Origin: Przewalskia tangutica
Lineage: Eukaryota > Streptophyta > Magnoliopsida > Solanales > Solanaceae
Length of the DNA stretch: 64,000 nucleotides
Reading direction: 5' to 3'
NCBI GenBank assembly: GCA_029844215.1
Contig: CM056740.1
Location: 27,075,873-27,139,872 of the forward strand
Shown here: in pieces, positions 23,463 through 34,284 of the stretch
How the letters are laid out: every line of letters starts with the position of its first letter
Numbering within the stretch: position 1 is the stretch's first letter
Made by a program: the position numbers and the translations under genes
The notes under the pieces: generated by a model
Databases searched by the model: none
What the model was told of the DNA's origin: nothing
What the model saw: the letters and a program-made list of their open reading frames with translations, nothing else

Positions 23463-26400
23463 TGTTACACCCTGTAGTTCCAGGACATGTGTTTAAGAGA
23501 ATGTACGTGAGGATATACGACTTTAAATTTGATACGAAAGAAGGATTTCTTTTTCCTACGGAAAATGATTTCGAACCTCGGAAAAGAATAATGTTTGTAA
23601 TTTGAGACTCGTAAATTTGTCGAAATTATGGAAATGTCGGGAAACGAGGTATATGGACGAATGGTAGGGCGACACGTGTCACCCCCTAATTAGGCTTGGA
23701 CGAAATTATCATGGAAAATGGGTCAAGTCTTGAACAAGCCAGGGCTTGACATTGTTGACTAAGTCAACTAGCCAACTTGACATTAGATCTTTTAAACCCC
23801 AATGAATATAGGCCACACAAATGTTCTAATCTTGACCATTGGAAGTAGTATATCATCACACTAGTAGCAAGACAAGCCTTACACTTAGAAAAATTTTGCA
23901 AAACTTAAGGTGCACAACAATGTGCTCTCGGCTTTGTGCTAGAAAGAAGAAGAAAAATTTTCGTTTGTGGTTCAATAATCCCAATACTTTAAACCAAGGT
24001 TCCTAGAGGTATTGTAAGGATATCTCAATAGAAAGATCCCGGAAAAACGACGTTTTTACGTTAGTCGCAAGGCGAAAACCTAAGGTGTTCTTCAACTTTG
24101 AAGTTGGAAATAGAAGAGGAGTTTCTCACAAGCTTCTAAGGGTTGCAAATAGCGGATTGGTACGTCAAGAAAAGGAGTTGAAGTTGCTAAGGATCGACTT
24201 TAGGTTTTGGATTGTTTTGGGCTCAAAGAGGTAATAATCTTCGTTTTACTATAGTAATTGAAGATTCCATGTTATGATAAGTTAGAAATGATCATGTGAT
24301 ATATATTGTGAAGATTTATAAGTGTTATGGATATTGGAACCACTAATCCGAAACTTGCAAGTTTAGTCTTTGAGATTGTAATTCAATTTGGCTATTAGTT
24401 TTAGTCGTCGCAGGTTGTATAAGAAGGGATTATAATTGTTATTATTGATTGCGACTATGTAACATGTTAGAATAACAACTTGGATTGAAAAGGAATTGAA
24501 AGAGAATTAATGTTGTTGTAGCCGAGAAAGGCATGGGATTATTGGATTGTTTTGTATTAATGTGGGGCAGAATTTTACACGTCATGTTAAAGCGTGTAAT
24601 CCCCTTTGGATAGCTGAATTGTTGGGCCTTAAATGTGGCGTGTTGGTTGTTAAATTCGGACCTTGAAAAAGGTGGAAAAGTACGTAGAAACAAAGGAAGT
24701 GTTGTCCGATTTTCCGTAGAATTTGGTGACTTTACACTTAGAATATTCTACGTTTGAAGCTAGAGGTTAATAGACGTATTGTGACCATTATAGGTTGAAG
24801 TACTACGAATAGAGTATTCTACTTGAAGGGTGGAAAGCTAGCAAGGTTATAGTACTTTGGAGCATTTTGCTAATTGTCGATAATCGTCGCGAGGTATGTG
24901 AACCTCTTCCTTCTTTTGGCATGATCCTACGTATGAAATAGCCATGTGATATTATTTCATGATTCCTTCTACTCTTAGAAGTTAAGAAGTATTCACGTTG
25001 TTGATTCTAAGTTAAAGGTATGTCTAAGTTATCCTAAGTCCTTACCAAGTCTTATGGGGGATGTTGGTAAGAAGTGTTAGGAAGTTATGAAGTGTGAATT
25101 AAAGCTTTGTGCCTTGATTTATTTGAAGTAAGTAAGTTGATTTTATGTTTGAAAATGACTTGAATTTATATGTGAAAAGGGGATTGATTTTAAGAGTGGA
25201 AGATATGATTTTAAAGAGGACAAGCTACTTGGTTTTGGAAGTGTATGGAACTTTATTTTTTTCAAGTTATGGACTTGATTTCTAAAGTGTAGACGACATG
25301 ATTTTATAAGTATAAGTAAATGGACTTTAAAGAATGTATGTTATGAAGTTTTAAGACTATGAACTTTGATTGTCTTTAAAGGATTATGAAACTTTATTTT
25401 TCAAGTTATGAGACTTGATTTCTAAAGTGTAGATGACATGATTTTATAAGTATAAGCGACATGATTTTAAAGAGTGTATGCTACGAGGTGTTAAGACTAT
25501 AATCCTTGATTTTATAAGTGGAAATGACTTAATTTAAAAAAAAGTATGGCTTCTTAATTTATTTCAAAAGTTAAGAAGATGGTTTCCAAAAGAGTATGTG
25601 ACTTGAGCTTTAAAAAGAAAGAAGTTTTATGATTCTTTTTAAGTAGGTATGTACGTAGTATTTTTGGGTTTAGTTTCCCTAATGTTGCAAGAATAAAGTG
25701 TCTTAAGTTCTCTAAAATGAAAGGTTGTTATAATAGCTTTATGGGAAGTTGTTATGACGACTTAAGAAGAAGTGAAAAGATGGTTTAAAAATGTTATGTA
25801 AGGAAAATTACACCGAGCCTACAAATAGGCCGGATTATGTTATGAGATACACCGAGCCTACAAATAGGCCGAATTATGTTATGAGATACACCGAGCCCAC
25901 ACATAGGCCGGATTACGCCATATTACCCCGAGCCTACACATAGGCCGGGTTACGTCATCTTACACCGAGCCCCACAGGCGGGCCGAATTATGCTACATGA
26001 TTCCACAGTACACCGAGCTCCACAGGCGGGCCGGATTATGCTACATGATTTCACAGTACACTGAGCCCCACAGGCGGGCCGAATTATGCTACATGATTCC
26101 ACAGTACACCGAGCTCCACAGGCGGGCCGGATTATGCTACATGATTCCACAGTACACCGAGCCCCACAGGCGGGCCGGATTATGCCACATGATTCATCAG
26201 TACACCGTGTCCCACAAATGGGCCGGATTACGTTATCACGTATGGATAATCAAAGTAAGCTCCCAAATAAGAAGTCCATTAATAAAGGGCCGGATTATGT
26301 TATGTAAGATATGTAAGTTATGTGAAAAAACTTGATTAAATTCTTAAGTATGTATGTATATATGATGTTAATTCTTATTGAAAGAAGGAAAAGAACGGTT

Positions 26401-26983
26401 AATATACGATTGATTTCAGGAGTGAAAATGGCACGGTAGGATTTGGTATTTCATTTTTATACTTGCCCCTGTCATTCTTTTATACAGTTATGATTTGGTT
26501 ACTGTACCTTATTTCTGTTCCATACTAGGTACATGTTGTACTGACCCCTTTCGGGGGGCTGCGTTCATGCCCGCAGGTGTTAGGTACACAGGTTGGTGAT
26601 CCTTGCTCTTAGGATCTCTGTTCAGTTTTTGGGAAGAAGCTCTATTCACTCCGGAAGTTTATCTTTTGGGTACGGTTTCCCTGATGTTGTAGATTTATGT
26701 ACATTCAGGGGTATGTCGGGGCCCTGTCCCGCCACAGTTGTAATTCTTAGATGTCTGTAGTCATATCTTGTGGGTCGGTTTGTAAAGAAGAAGAATGTAA
26801 TTGTGTTGGTTATGTATGTATATGCGTCCAGGGAGGTAGCCTTATCGGCTAACCTGTTTTTTTATTATTTGCTGTTGATTTATTCTATAAGTTTCATGTA
26901 TGTTCCGCTGATTATCTCTGATGTATACCTGTAAGGGTGCCCAGGTAGGGCACTAGTCGCGGGCCCGGGGTCGGGTCGTGACA
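23463..26983 (+). mobile_element. LTR with adjacent primer site, diverged subfamily
   Basis: TGTTACACCCTG at 23463 to GTGACA at 26983 (3,521 bp), then PBS at 26988. Contains gacacgtgtc near 23670, a splice-donor-like gaggtatgtg near 24891, a minisatellite, and the full triple hairpin at 26529-26576. The five bases before it are gatat. No right-hand TSD was found, because the 3' part of the element is not recognisable. Confidence 0.85.
25812..26240 (+). repeat. minisatellite: 36-39-bp then 48-bp units
   Basis: accgagc starts occur at about 25812, 25851, 25890, 25926 and 25964 (36-39 bp apart), then every 48 bp at about 26012, 26060, 26108, 26156 and 26204. Each is followed by a (g)ggccggattatg-type block. 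The period change suggests a second expansion that captured extra spacer sequence. Confidence 0.9.
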
Positions 26984-26987
26984 AAAG

Positions 26988-26999
26988 TGGTATCAGAGC
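26988..26999 (+). other. primer binding site, tRNA-iMet
   Basis: TGGTATCAGAGC lies 4 bases after the LTR end at 26983. Confidence 0.9.
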
Positions 27000-27945
27000 A
27001 GTTAGTCCTCGGAAAGTGTCTACAGACCGTGTCTAGTAGAGTCTTGATTATCGGTGTGTTGTGCACCACATCTATAATCAGGAGGCTGCAGGACATTTAG
27101 GATTGGTTTCCATTCTTCTCACTCTGAGATCGTGCGATAGAGCTATGTTGTTAGGGTCGTCTCTCCCAAACGAGTTACGTTGATTGCAGCTATGAGAAAG
27201 GCAGCAGTGACCCAGGAAAGATTATGTGGATTACGTATCCAGGTTGCTAATGATTGTAGTATAGTTGGTATTATGACATACAGCTATACAGAGTTATGTA
27301 TGAGGGTCAGACACGTGTTTCCTAGAATGATTTTAGATTATCAGGATTTGGTAAAGACTAAATAAATACCGGGAAGGTATGAAACAGTTAACGAATTCTC
27401 ATCGAGGTTTTACGTATTATTTTGAGATAATTGGGATGATGAGCTGTTTGAGAAGTTATTATACCCGGTTACGGGGGGGGGGGGACTGGTAAGGTACCAA
27501 GCATGGAAATTGCGAGCCTAAGAATATTGATAACCGAGACCTTAGGTATATAAGGCCTTCTCGGGCAATAAGATTTTATTCAGACTAAGGGTAAGAGTTA
27601 AGTGCGACGGTGGGTCGGGTTGAAGACCTATTACGGGCCGCCTCATAGTTTAAAATGGAGTGGGATCAGTTGGTAGTAGTCCCGCTACGTGACAGGGTCA
27701 CGAGGGTGTAAGGCCCAAGTCTAATTAATTGTTTTACGGGTTCGTGGACACGTTCCACCGGAACCAGGTCGTGAGAGCCGGAAATGGCCTTTTATTGTTC
27801 GATATAGTAACTCCAAAGATTGGAGGCCGGAATCAGTACGGAGGCTATGTACGTATGCTAGTATAAGTTGGAAGTACGGAAAGAGTACGACCAGTAAGAA
27901 AGAGAGCAACCAAGTGTGAAAGAATAGAGCCTGAATCCATAAGAA
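27000..27945 (+). other. degenerate internal region without gag
   Basis: The leader after the PBS matches the gag-only elements up to about 27150, but no Gag core or knuckle follows. 27500-27900 resembles the post-gag non-coding region (accttagg...aaggcc, gtcacgagggtg, ggaaatggcctt). A run of about ten G's lies near 27474. Confidence 0.6.
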
Positions 27946-28178
27946 CCTTTCGAGGTAGCTACACCAGTGGATGATTGGGTGGTAGATAAGATTTGCCCGG
28001 TGAGGATACAGTCGTCAGACCATAGCAGTCCTAGTAGAGATGAATACGACAGACTTTGAGGTCATTATGAGTATGGACTAGTTGGCTTCGTGGGTGCCAA
28101 GGTTGACCGTAGAGAGAAGTTGGTTCGATTCCAGTTTCCCGGTGAGCCGGTTATCGATAGGGAAGGAAATGAAGTGTT
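27946..28178 (+). pseudogene. protease-to-RT linker fragment of Ty3/gypsy pol
   Basis: PFEVATPV (27946) and later LVRFQFPGEPVI match the same words in the chromovirus pol at 35219-35235 and just downstream on the minus strand. A shift or stop separates them. Only the end of the protease domain and the start of the RT leader are present. The protease active site and RT catalytic boxes are absent. Confidence 0.7.
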
Positions 28179-28520
28179 AGTAATATGTAAGTTATTCCTT
28201 CATTCTTTCTTTGACATGAAATTGTGGAGTCTATGTGACTTATTTTATTGAAATGATTGATTTGAATTTGAATGTTAAGAGACGGAGATAAGAACGTACG
28301 ATTATTGAAGGATTTTATGTTAAGTGACCTTGGAGGTACTTGGAATTGGTTTAGTGTGGCGGTCATGGCCACGACATTCCGAATAATTTCATGAAAATGC
28401 GTAAGGCAAGAATAAGATAAGTATGAGTGGCTATTATATCCTGAGGATAGGAGTTCATGATTTTGGCAAGACTTGCATATTTTGGAAAGGTAAGAACTGA
28501 TTTTCATTACTCTCATTTGA
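28179..28520. other. unassigned AT-rich sequence
   Basis: No domain or LTR block is recognised. It may be diverged LTR sequence leading into the LTR end that follows. Confidence 0.3.
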
Positions 28521-29203
28521 TAAGGCACAGTTATACTGTTATGTTGATTTCATACTTGCCCCCTGTTATACTTTGAAGCTATGATTTCAATTACGATATT
28601 TTTCGCCACATACTTGGTACATCTATCGCATCGACCCTTTTTCCGGGCCGTTCATGCCCGCAGTACAGTGATCGGTTAGGTGACCCTCCGATTTAGGACA
28701 TCTACTACCAAGCAAAGAGCTCCTTGTTCCGAGCGGCTATTTTGGTACAGATCCTTACATTCCAGACTTATGCATATTTTGGGCACGACGGGGCTCTGTC
28801 CCGTCATATGTCAGTATCGTACTCTTAGAGGTCTGTAGACAGTTATGGGTTGGACGTTTGTACCTTGTATTGGTTTTTGATGTTGGTGTACTCTGTGTTG
28901 GGGCGTTTCCGGTTATATTTGTTGTTAGCTAGTGGCAGCTTTGACGGCTTGCTTATTTTGATTATTACTTTGTGTACATAATGTTGGTTGGTGGCAGCCT
29001 AGTCGGCTAACCTATTATGATTGTTGTGTTGTTGTTGATTTGTCAGCCTTGTCGGCTCGCCCATTTTAGGGAGATGTTGTAAAAGCAGCGTTGTGCTGTC
29101 GAAATTTCTATAGATCTCTGTATTAGAATGATTAAGAGTGACATGTCAGTAATGACGTCCAATTAGGACGTTTAGTCGCGGCCCGTCGGGTCGGGTCGTG
29201 ACA
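28521..29203 (+). mobile_element. LTR 3' portion, third subfamily
   Basis: Has the catacttggtac...gttcatgcccgcag block (28607-28665), a gggctctgtcccgtcat block, and ends gtcgggtcgtgaca at 29203. Repeated cag(c)ctnngtcggct units lie at 28930-29060. A stem-loop at 29154-29172 precedes the end. It has no primer site after it, so it is a 3' LTR or solo-LTR end. Confidence 0.75.
29154..29172 (+). promoter_or_regulatory. U5 terminal stem-loop, variant
   Basis: ACGTCC-aatta-GGACGT (29155-29171), extended by a G-T pair. It occupies the position of GGTGCC...GGCACC in other LTRs but with a largely different paired sequence. Confidence 0.55.
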
Positions 29204-29303
29204 AGGGCCCCGCCATACCCCTGAATGTACATAAATCTACAACATCAGGGAACTGTACCAAAAGGCAAGCCTCCGGAGAAATGGAGCTTTCCAAGAACTG
29301 ATC
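29204..29303 (-). mobile_element. minus LTR fragment (continues at 42975)
   Basis: agggccccgccatacccctg...ctccggagaaatggagc is standard minus-LTR sequence. The chromovirus inserted at tgatc (29299-29303), and the same LTR resumes at 42975 after the duplicated tgatc. Confidence 0.85.
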
Positions 29304-29929
29304 TGTCACGACCCGACCACGGACCCGTGACTGGTGCCTTACCCCGGGCACCCTTGTGATACAACATCAGAGAAAACCAGCGGAAGATAAACTCACAACA
29401 AGAACCCATATATAAAATAAGCAGGCTAACCCAAAATGGCTACCTCTAATCCAACAAAGTCAATGCGATTACATCCCTAACAATCCCAAATTATAACAGA
29501 CTACAAGCCTCTAAGAATGAGTAAACACTATGACGGGACAGGGCCCCGTCATGCCCCTGAATGTACAAATATCTACAACACCGGGGAGAACCGTACCAAA
29601 AGTCGAGCCTCCGGAGAAATGGAGCTCCTGACACCTGAGTAAAGATCCTAAGAATGAGGATCCATTACCTGTTTTCCCTTACCTGCGGCATGAACGCAGC
29701 CCCCGAGGAAGGGGGTCAGTACACAATATGTACCAAGTATGTAAAACTGGAAAATACTGAATTAATATCATAAGTTAAAAATAAATTGGAGTCATGGAAG
29801 AGAGTCAAAAATACAGTACACTGTGCCTTACTAACAATGAGAGTAACAAGTATAAACTTTACTGCATAAAATAGGAGGCTCGTGATCAAAACAGGATCTT
29901 CTGCCCGTAGTATCATTAAGCAATCCTAC

Positions 29930-30110
29930 TCCTGGGACTGTTTCACCCGCATGGGTCCTGTGGACCCGCATAAGGTCATCACCTCGCATGGGACTATTTC
30001 ACCCGCATGGGACTATTTCACCCGCATGAGGTCATCCGCCTCGCATGGTACTATTTCACCCGCATGGGACTATTTCACCCGCATGGACCCTGTGGGCCCG
30101 CATGAGTACA
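29930..30110 (-). repeat. LTR minisatellite, ~20-22-bp unit (3' LTR)
   Basis: Repeated gggactatttcacccgcat units with variants. The same array is at 40893-41078 in the 5' LTR. Confidence 0.85.
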
Positions 30111-30152
30111 AGCGCCGCACTCGCATCATGGGTAGCAAATCCATGGCATAAA

Positions 30153-30182
30153 TAGTAATAATAATAATAATAATAATAATAC
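30153..30182 (+). repeat. (AAT)n microsatellite
   Basis: About 9 units here against about 16 in the 5' LTR copy (41099-41150). Confidence 0.9.
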
Positions 30183-31502
30183 ATAAATCAGCGCAACCGG
30201 CTATCGTACATAACATAAGCGCTACCGGCTTATCATAACGTAAACGTAAGCAAGTTAAGAATATCTCCTAACTTCTTAATAACATTTCTAGTACATCCTC
30301 TCATTTTAGTTACTTAAGGCACTACATGTCGTTTTAAAAAAAAAAAGAAAATCCGGGAATTTAACCCAAGTACCACGTTCCTTAAACCTTTTAAGAAAAT
30401 GACTCCTTTTATGTAAAAACTCCCAAGATACTAATAACCATAGTATCAAGTCACGCTTATCTTTAAAAATACAATAGGCTTCTAAATCAAGTGACTTCAT
30501 TTCTTTCAAAACCTTAGGCAATTAATGCCTTAAAAACAATTTGTCTTTCACAAATTCAAATCCTTTATCCGTACTTATTTTACTTGGAGTAAACCTTTCC
30601 TTATTAACCTTTCATAAAACCAATACAACCAACTTCCCATAAAGTTGTTATATTACCATTTTACACTAGTCAAACACATCTCCCTATATCCAAGGGACTT
30701 ATACTTTTATACGAAACAAGTATCATATACTTAAAACAAGTGAAGAATGTCAAATCTTGTACGTCTACCGCACTACATAGGTACAACTACTCATGCTCAA
30801 GAGATAAGAAAGCTCCACATACCTCTTCGGTCAATCCACTTGCTAAGTCCAAAATACCGCACGTAATATGTCAACCTATAATGACCATAATACGTTTATT
30901 AACCTCTAATTTCAATGTAGAATATTCCAAGTTCAAAGTTACTAATTCCTATGGAAAATTGGGCAGCATTTCCTTTGTTTCTACATACTTGCCACATTTT
31001 TCTCAAGGCCGAATTCAACATCCAAACGCCACATTTAAGGCCCAACAATCCAAACATTTCAAAGGGGATTACACACCTAAACTTGGGTGTGTAAAATTCT
31101 GCCCCATAGGGTACAACAATTAACTTAACAAATTTAAGGTAGTTCTTAGGCTACAACATGCTCACATAATCTTCTTAACCAATTCTTTCACATCCAAACC
31201 ACATTTCTTACATGCAATGAATCTAAGAGCATTATTTACTACTACAAGTTCCTTCTTCTTCACATGCAACATCAATAACTAGCTACAAGAGAAGAATTGT
31301 TACCTTAGAGCTTTAGCCAAAATTATTCCAACAATTTTGCTAGCCTCTTTTCCAAGAACACCACCACAATAACTCCTACAAGCTAGCCACAAGCTTCCTT
31401 CTTGTCTTAACTTTTCAGATTTTCCTTAAGCTTTGAATTTCTCTTGGAATTCTAGAGAGAAGTGAGAGCTTTAGCTTAGAGAGAGAGAAGGATTTGAAAG
31501 AT

Positions 31503-31525
31503 GACCAAGTCTTCAAGACTTGGTC
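31503..31525. promoter_or_regulatory. 23-bp palindrome beside LTR TATA box
   Basis: GACCAAGTCTT-c-AAGACTTGGTC, perfect 11-bp arms, directly downstream (minus strand) of the cttatatattg TATA-like site at 31524-31535. The second copy is at 42468-42490 in the 5' LTR. The transcription start should fall in or just after it. Confidence 0.6.
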
Positions 31526-32007
31526 AATATATAAGACATGCAAAATCAGATGGGGGGGGGGGGGGACACTTGTCACCCACCCATGACCTCTTTTAAAACA
31601 AAACAGTGCAGAATTTCCCACTCACCAGAAACTGGCCTCGGCGCGCAGCCAGCTGCACATGAAACTCTGCCGACTCAGACTTTTGGCGCCGCGTCCCGCT
31701 CTGCCCGCGGCCCTGGGCTCCCCGCTCAAACACCTTTCTGTCCGTCACAAGACCGAACTTGTAACTCCCATAACTTCCTACTCCGATGTCCTATCGACGA
31801 ACGGTTGGTTGTGTTGGAAACTAGACTCAACGAACTACGCACTAGGCCTTTGAACCACCTAGGAATTCTCAATGTACCGGGTCACAACCCGCCCCAAAGT
31901 TGACTAAAATCCGTCCGAAACAATCCGTCAACTTATCTTTCGAAAATTTCAAGTCTTACTCCTTTCGTACGCTCTCACACGTATGGCCAGAACCACGGGG
32001 TATAACA

Positions 32008-32041
32008 TTCTCCCCCCCTTAGAAACATTTGTCCCGAATGT
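32008..32041 (-). other. polypurine tract and hairpin of chromovirus
   Basis: The minus strand reads acattcg-gga-caaatgt (32025-32041, one mismatch from a perfect hairpin), then ttctaaggggggg and agaa before the LTR start at 32007. Confidence 0.8.
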
Positions 32042-32084
32042 TCCTTCTAGGCTTACTCAAATCACAATATCGACATAGACCCTC

Positions 32085-32752
32085 TTAACTATTCCTTTTT
32101 GCAATTAAAGACGCTCCACATGCCACAACAATACTTAAGCATAATTGCCAAATTAAAACTAACAAGCAGGAAAGTGGGTTACCTGGAGGTATAGGAAATA
32201 AGTGGGGATACTTCTTCATCATGTCATCCTCAGCTTCCCACGTCATCTCTTCCCTGTTCTCGTTCCGCCATAATACCTTGACGGAAGCCACATCCTTCGT
32301 CCGAAGTCGCCTAACCTGACGATCGAGTATCGCTATGGGACTCTCCTCATACGATAACCCCTCTGTCACCTGGACATCCTGAATCGGGTGCACTCTAGAT
32401 GGATCTCCAATACATTTCCGCAACATAGACACATGGAAAACTGGATGTACTGCCTCCAGATCGGACGGCAGATCCAACTCATAGGCAACCTTGCCTATCC
32501 TACGGACAATCTGATAAGGCCCAATGTACTGCCGAAGTTTCCTTTCTTCCCAAATCTCATCACGCCCTTCATGGGTGACACCTTCAGAAAAACCCAATCA
32601 CCTACCTCAAACTTCAAGTGTCGACGCCGATGATCTGCATACGACTTCTGTCGACTCTGAGCTGACAATAACCGCTCCTGGATAAGCTTCACCTTATCCA
32701 TCGCTGTGAACCAAGTCCGCCCGACTAATCGCACTTCTCCCACTCGAACCAT
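32085..32752 (-). CDS. pol: integrase C-terminal domain and chromodomain
   Basis: The end of the Pol polyprotein. It is split by a frameshift near 32500-32600: the upstream segment (32495-32752) has KLIQERLLSAQSRQKSYAD and FEVGDWVFLKVSP, and the 170-residue downstream segment has GPYQIVRRIGKVAYELDLP and HPVFHVSMLRKC, the standard integrase C-terminal (GPY/F) module. Residues about 90-140 of the latter carry ILDRQVRRLRTKDVASVKVLW, then a TWEAEDDMMKKYPHLF stretch. This is a group-II-like chromodomain lacking some aromatic-cage residues, typical of Tekay/Del elements and thought to direct integration to heterochromatin. The stop lies about 80 bp before the 3' LTR. Confidence 0.88.
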
Positions 32753-32771
32753 TTATCGGTGACCGCACTTC

Positions 32772-33546
32772 TCACATATAAGGCCTCATAAGGCGCCATC
32801 CAATACTAGAATGGTAGTTGTTGTTATAAGAAAACTCCACGAGGTAAATGATCCTCCCACTACCCTCAAATAAATAACACAAGCCCGCAGATATCCTCGT
32901 TGTGCGGATAGTGCGCTCGGCCTGTCCGTCGGTCTGAGGATTAAACGCCGTACTGAGACTCACCTGTGTCCCTAATCCCTTCTGGAAAGACCTCCAGAAG
33001 TTAGCCGTGAATCGGGCCTCTGCATGCAAATAATCGATATAGGAACTCCGCAATCTCACAATCTCCGATATACACAGCATAATCCTCGGCTAAAAGTCGC
33101 CCCGATCGAAGAAAATGGGCTGATTTCGTCAGCCTGTCGACAATCACCCAAATGGAATCATGCTTCCTCTGAGTGGTAGGTAACCCTGTAATAAAGTCCA
33201 TGTTGATCACCTCCCACTTCCACATCGGAATATCAATAGCCTGTAATAGCCCACCGGGCTTCTGGTGCTCAACCTTAACCTGCTGACAATTAGGACACTG
33301 TGCAACAAAACCGGCCACGTCCCTCTTCAGGACATCCCACCAATATACACACCTGAGGTCATGGTACATCTTAGTTGACCCCGGGTGAATAGAATAACGA
33401 GCACTGTGTGCCTCCCCCAGAATCTGCTGACGAAGTCCTGTCACATCGGGAACACACAACCGACCCTCGAATCTTAGCACCCCATCAGGTGCTACCTCAA
33501 ATAGACTCTTCTCCTCCTGGAGAGCTGCATCTCGATATCGTACCAT
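32772..33546 (-). CDS. pol: integrase HHCC zinc finger and catalytic core, frameshifted
   Basis: The N-terminal HHCC finger is present: EAHSARYSIHPGSTKMYHDL, then CPNCQQVK. The core starts with the first catalytic Asp in VINMDFITGLPTT, followed by VDRLTKSAHFL. A frameshift near 33050 moves the reading to 32772-33080 (ISEIVRL...ARFTANFWRSFQKGLG, then TDGQAERT with the catalytic-type Glu). The region that should carry the second catalytic Asp (SDRG) reads differently in every frame (33025-33050), so this copy's integrase would be inactive as written. A consensus error is an alternative. Confidence 0.88.
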
Positions 33547-33819
33547 AATCGGATCCTCATATCGCCGCCTTCACCTTCCTCGACGATCGAAGACTCGGCA
33601 ACCTCTCGAACCCGAACTCGATCACTATCCGAATCAACCCAACGAACCCATAGGATCGCTAGCTGATGTAACTCTCGGACCATATCCCTTTCTGGTCAGA
33701 CATCGGACGGACTACCCATCGATCTGCGACTGGGCATCCGCAACTACATTGGCCTTCCCCGTGGTATAGAATATCAACATCGTAATCCTTAGCGGCTCAA
33801 CCACCGCCTCGCCGCAAGT

Positions 33820-34104
33820 TCACTCCTCTCGTGAAGATATACCGAAACTCTTGTGGTCTGTGTAAATGTCCACATGAACTCCATACAAATAATGTCTCCA
33901 GATCTTCAAGGCATGAATCACTACTGCCAACTCCAAGTCATGTGTGTGATAGTTCTTCTCATGCTTCCTAAGCCGCCGAGACGCGTAGCTATAACTCGCC
34001 GTCTTTGCATCAAAGACACACCCAAGCCCGACACCTGAAGCGTCACAATAAACCACATATCCATCTAAACCCTCTGGAAGAGTAAGAACTGGGGCGGTCG
34101 TCAA
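33820..34104 (-). CDS. pol: Ty3/gypsy RNase H domain
   Basis: Degrades the RNA strand during reverse transcription. A 94-residue open segment has YVVYCDASGVGLGCVF (first catalytic Asp), SYASRRLRKHEKNY, HDLELAVVIHALKIWRHYL (Glu) and IYTDHKS (Asp), in the standard order. It loses frame after TDHKSF near 33835. The stretch 33547-33819, between here and the integrase, is the degraded RNase H tail and linker. Upstream, 34105-34284 is the frameshifted RT thumb/connection, with PASYYRRFVEKFA visible in 34133-34453. Confidence 0.92.
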   Translation of the reverse strand: MTTAPVLTLPEGLDGYVVYCDASGVGLGCVFDAKTASYSYASRRLRKHEKNYHTHDLELAVVIHALKIWRHYLYGVHVDIYTDHKSFGISSREE

Positions 34105-34284
34105 CTTCTCCTTTAGCTACTGGAAACTTCCCTCACAAGCATCCGTCCACCGGAACATAGGTTTTTCGAGTCGACTTAGTCAAAGGTGAAATGGAAGCAA
34201 ACTTCTCCACAAACCTCCGATAATAACTCGCAGGCCCAAAGCTGCACCTCCATTGGTGTAGTGGTCCGCCAAGTCTTGATCGCC

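Larger units (their letters stand above)
29304..32007 (-). mobile_element. chromovirus 3' LTR (2,704 bp)
   Basis: Matches 40256-42974 almost throughout. The main differences are the (AAT)n length (30153-30182 versus 41099-41150), a short block near 29441-29530, and a GC-rich patch at 31625-31745. Confidence 0.93.

Noticed and set aside
25812..26240. CRISPR-like array
   Set aside because: Units are contiguous tandem copies with no unique spacers, inside a plant LTR.
25950..26335. Open frames on both strands with repeated Cys-containing peptides
   Set aside because: They are read-through of the 48-bp minisatellite. Several frames are open at once and none has a start context or flanking gene structure.
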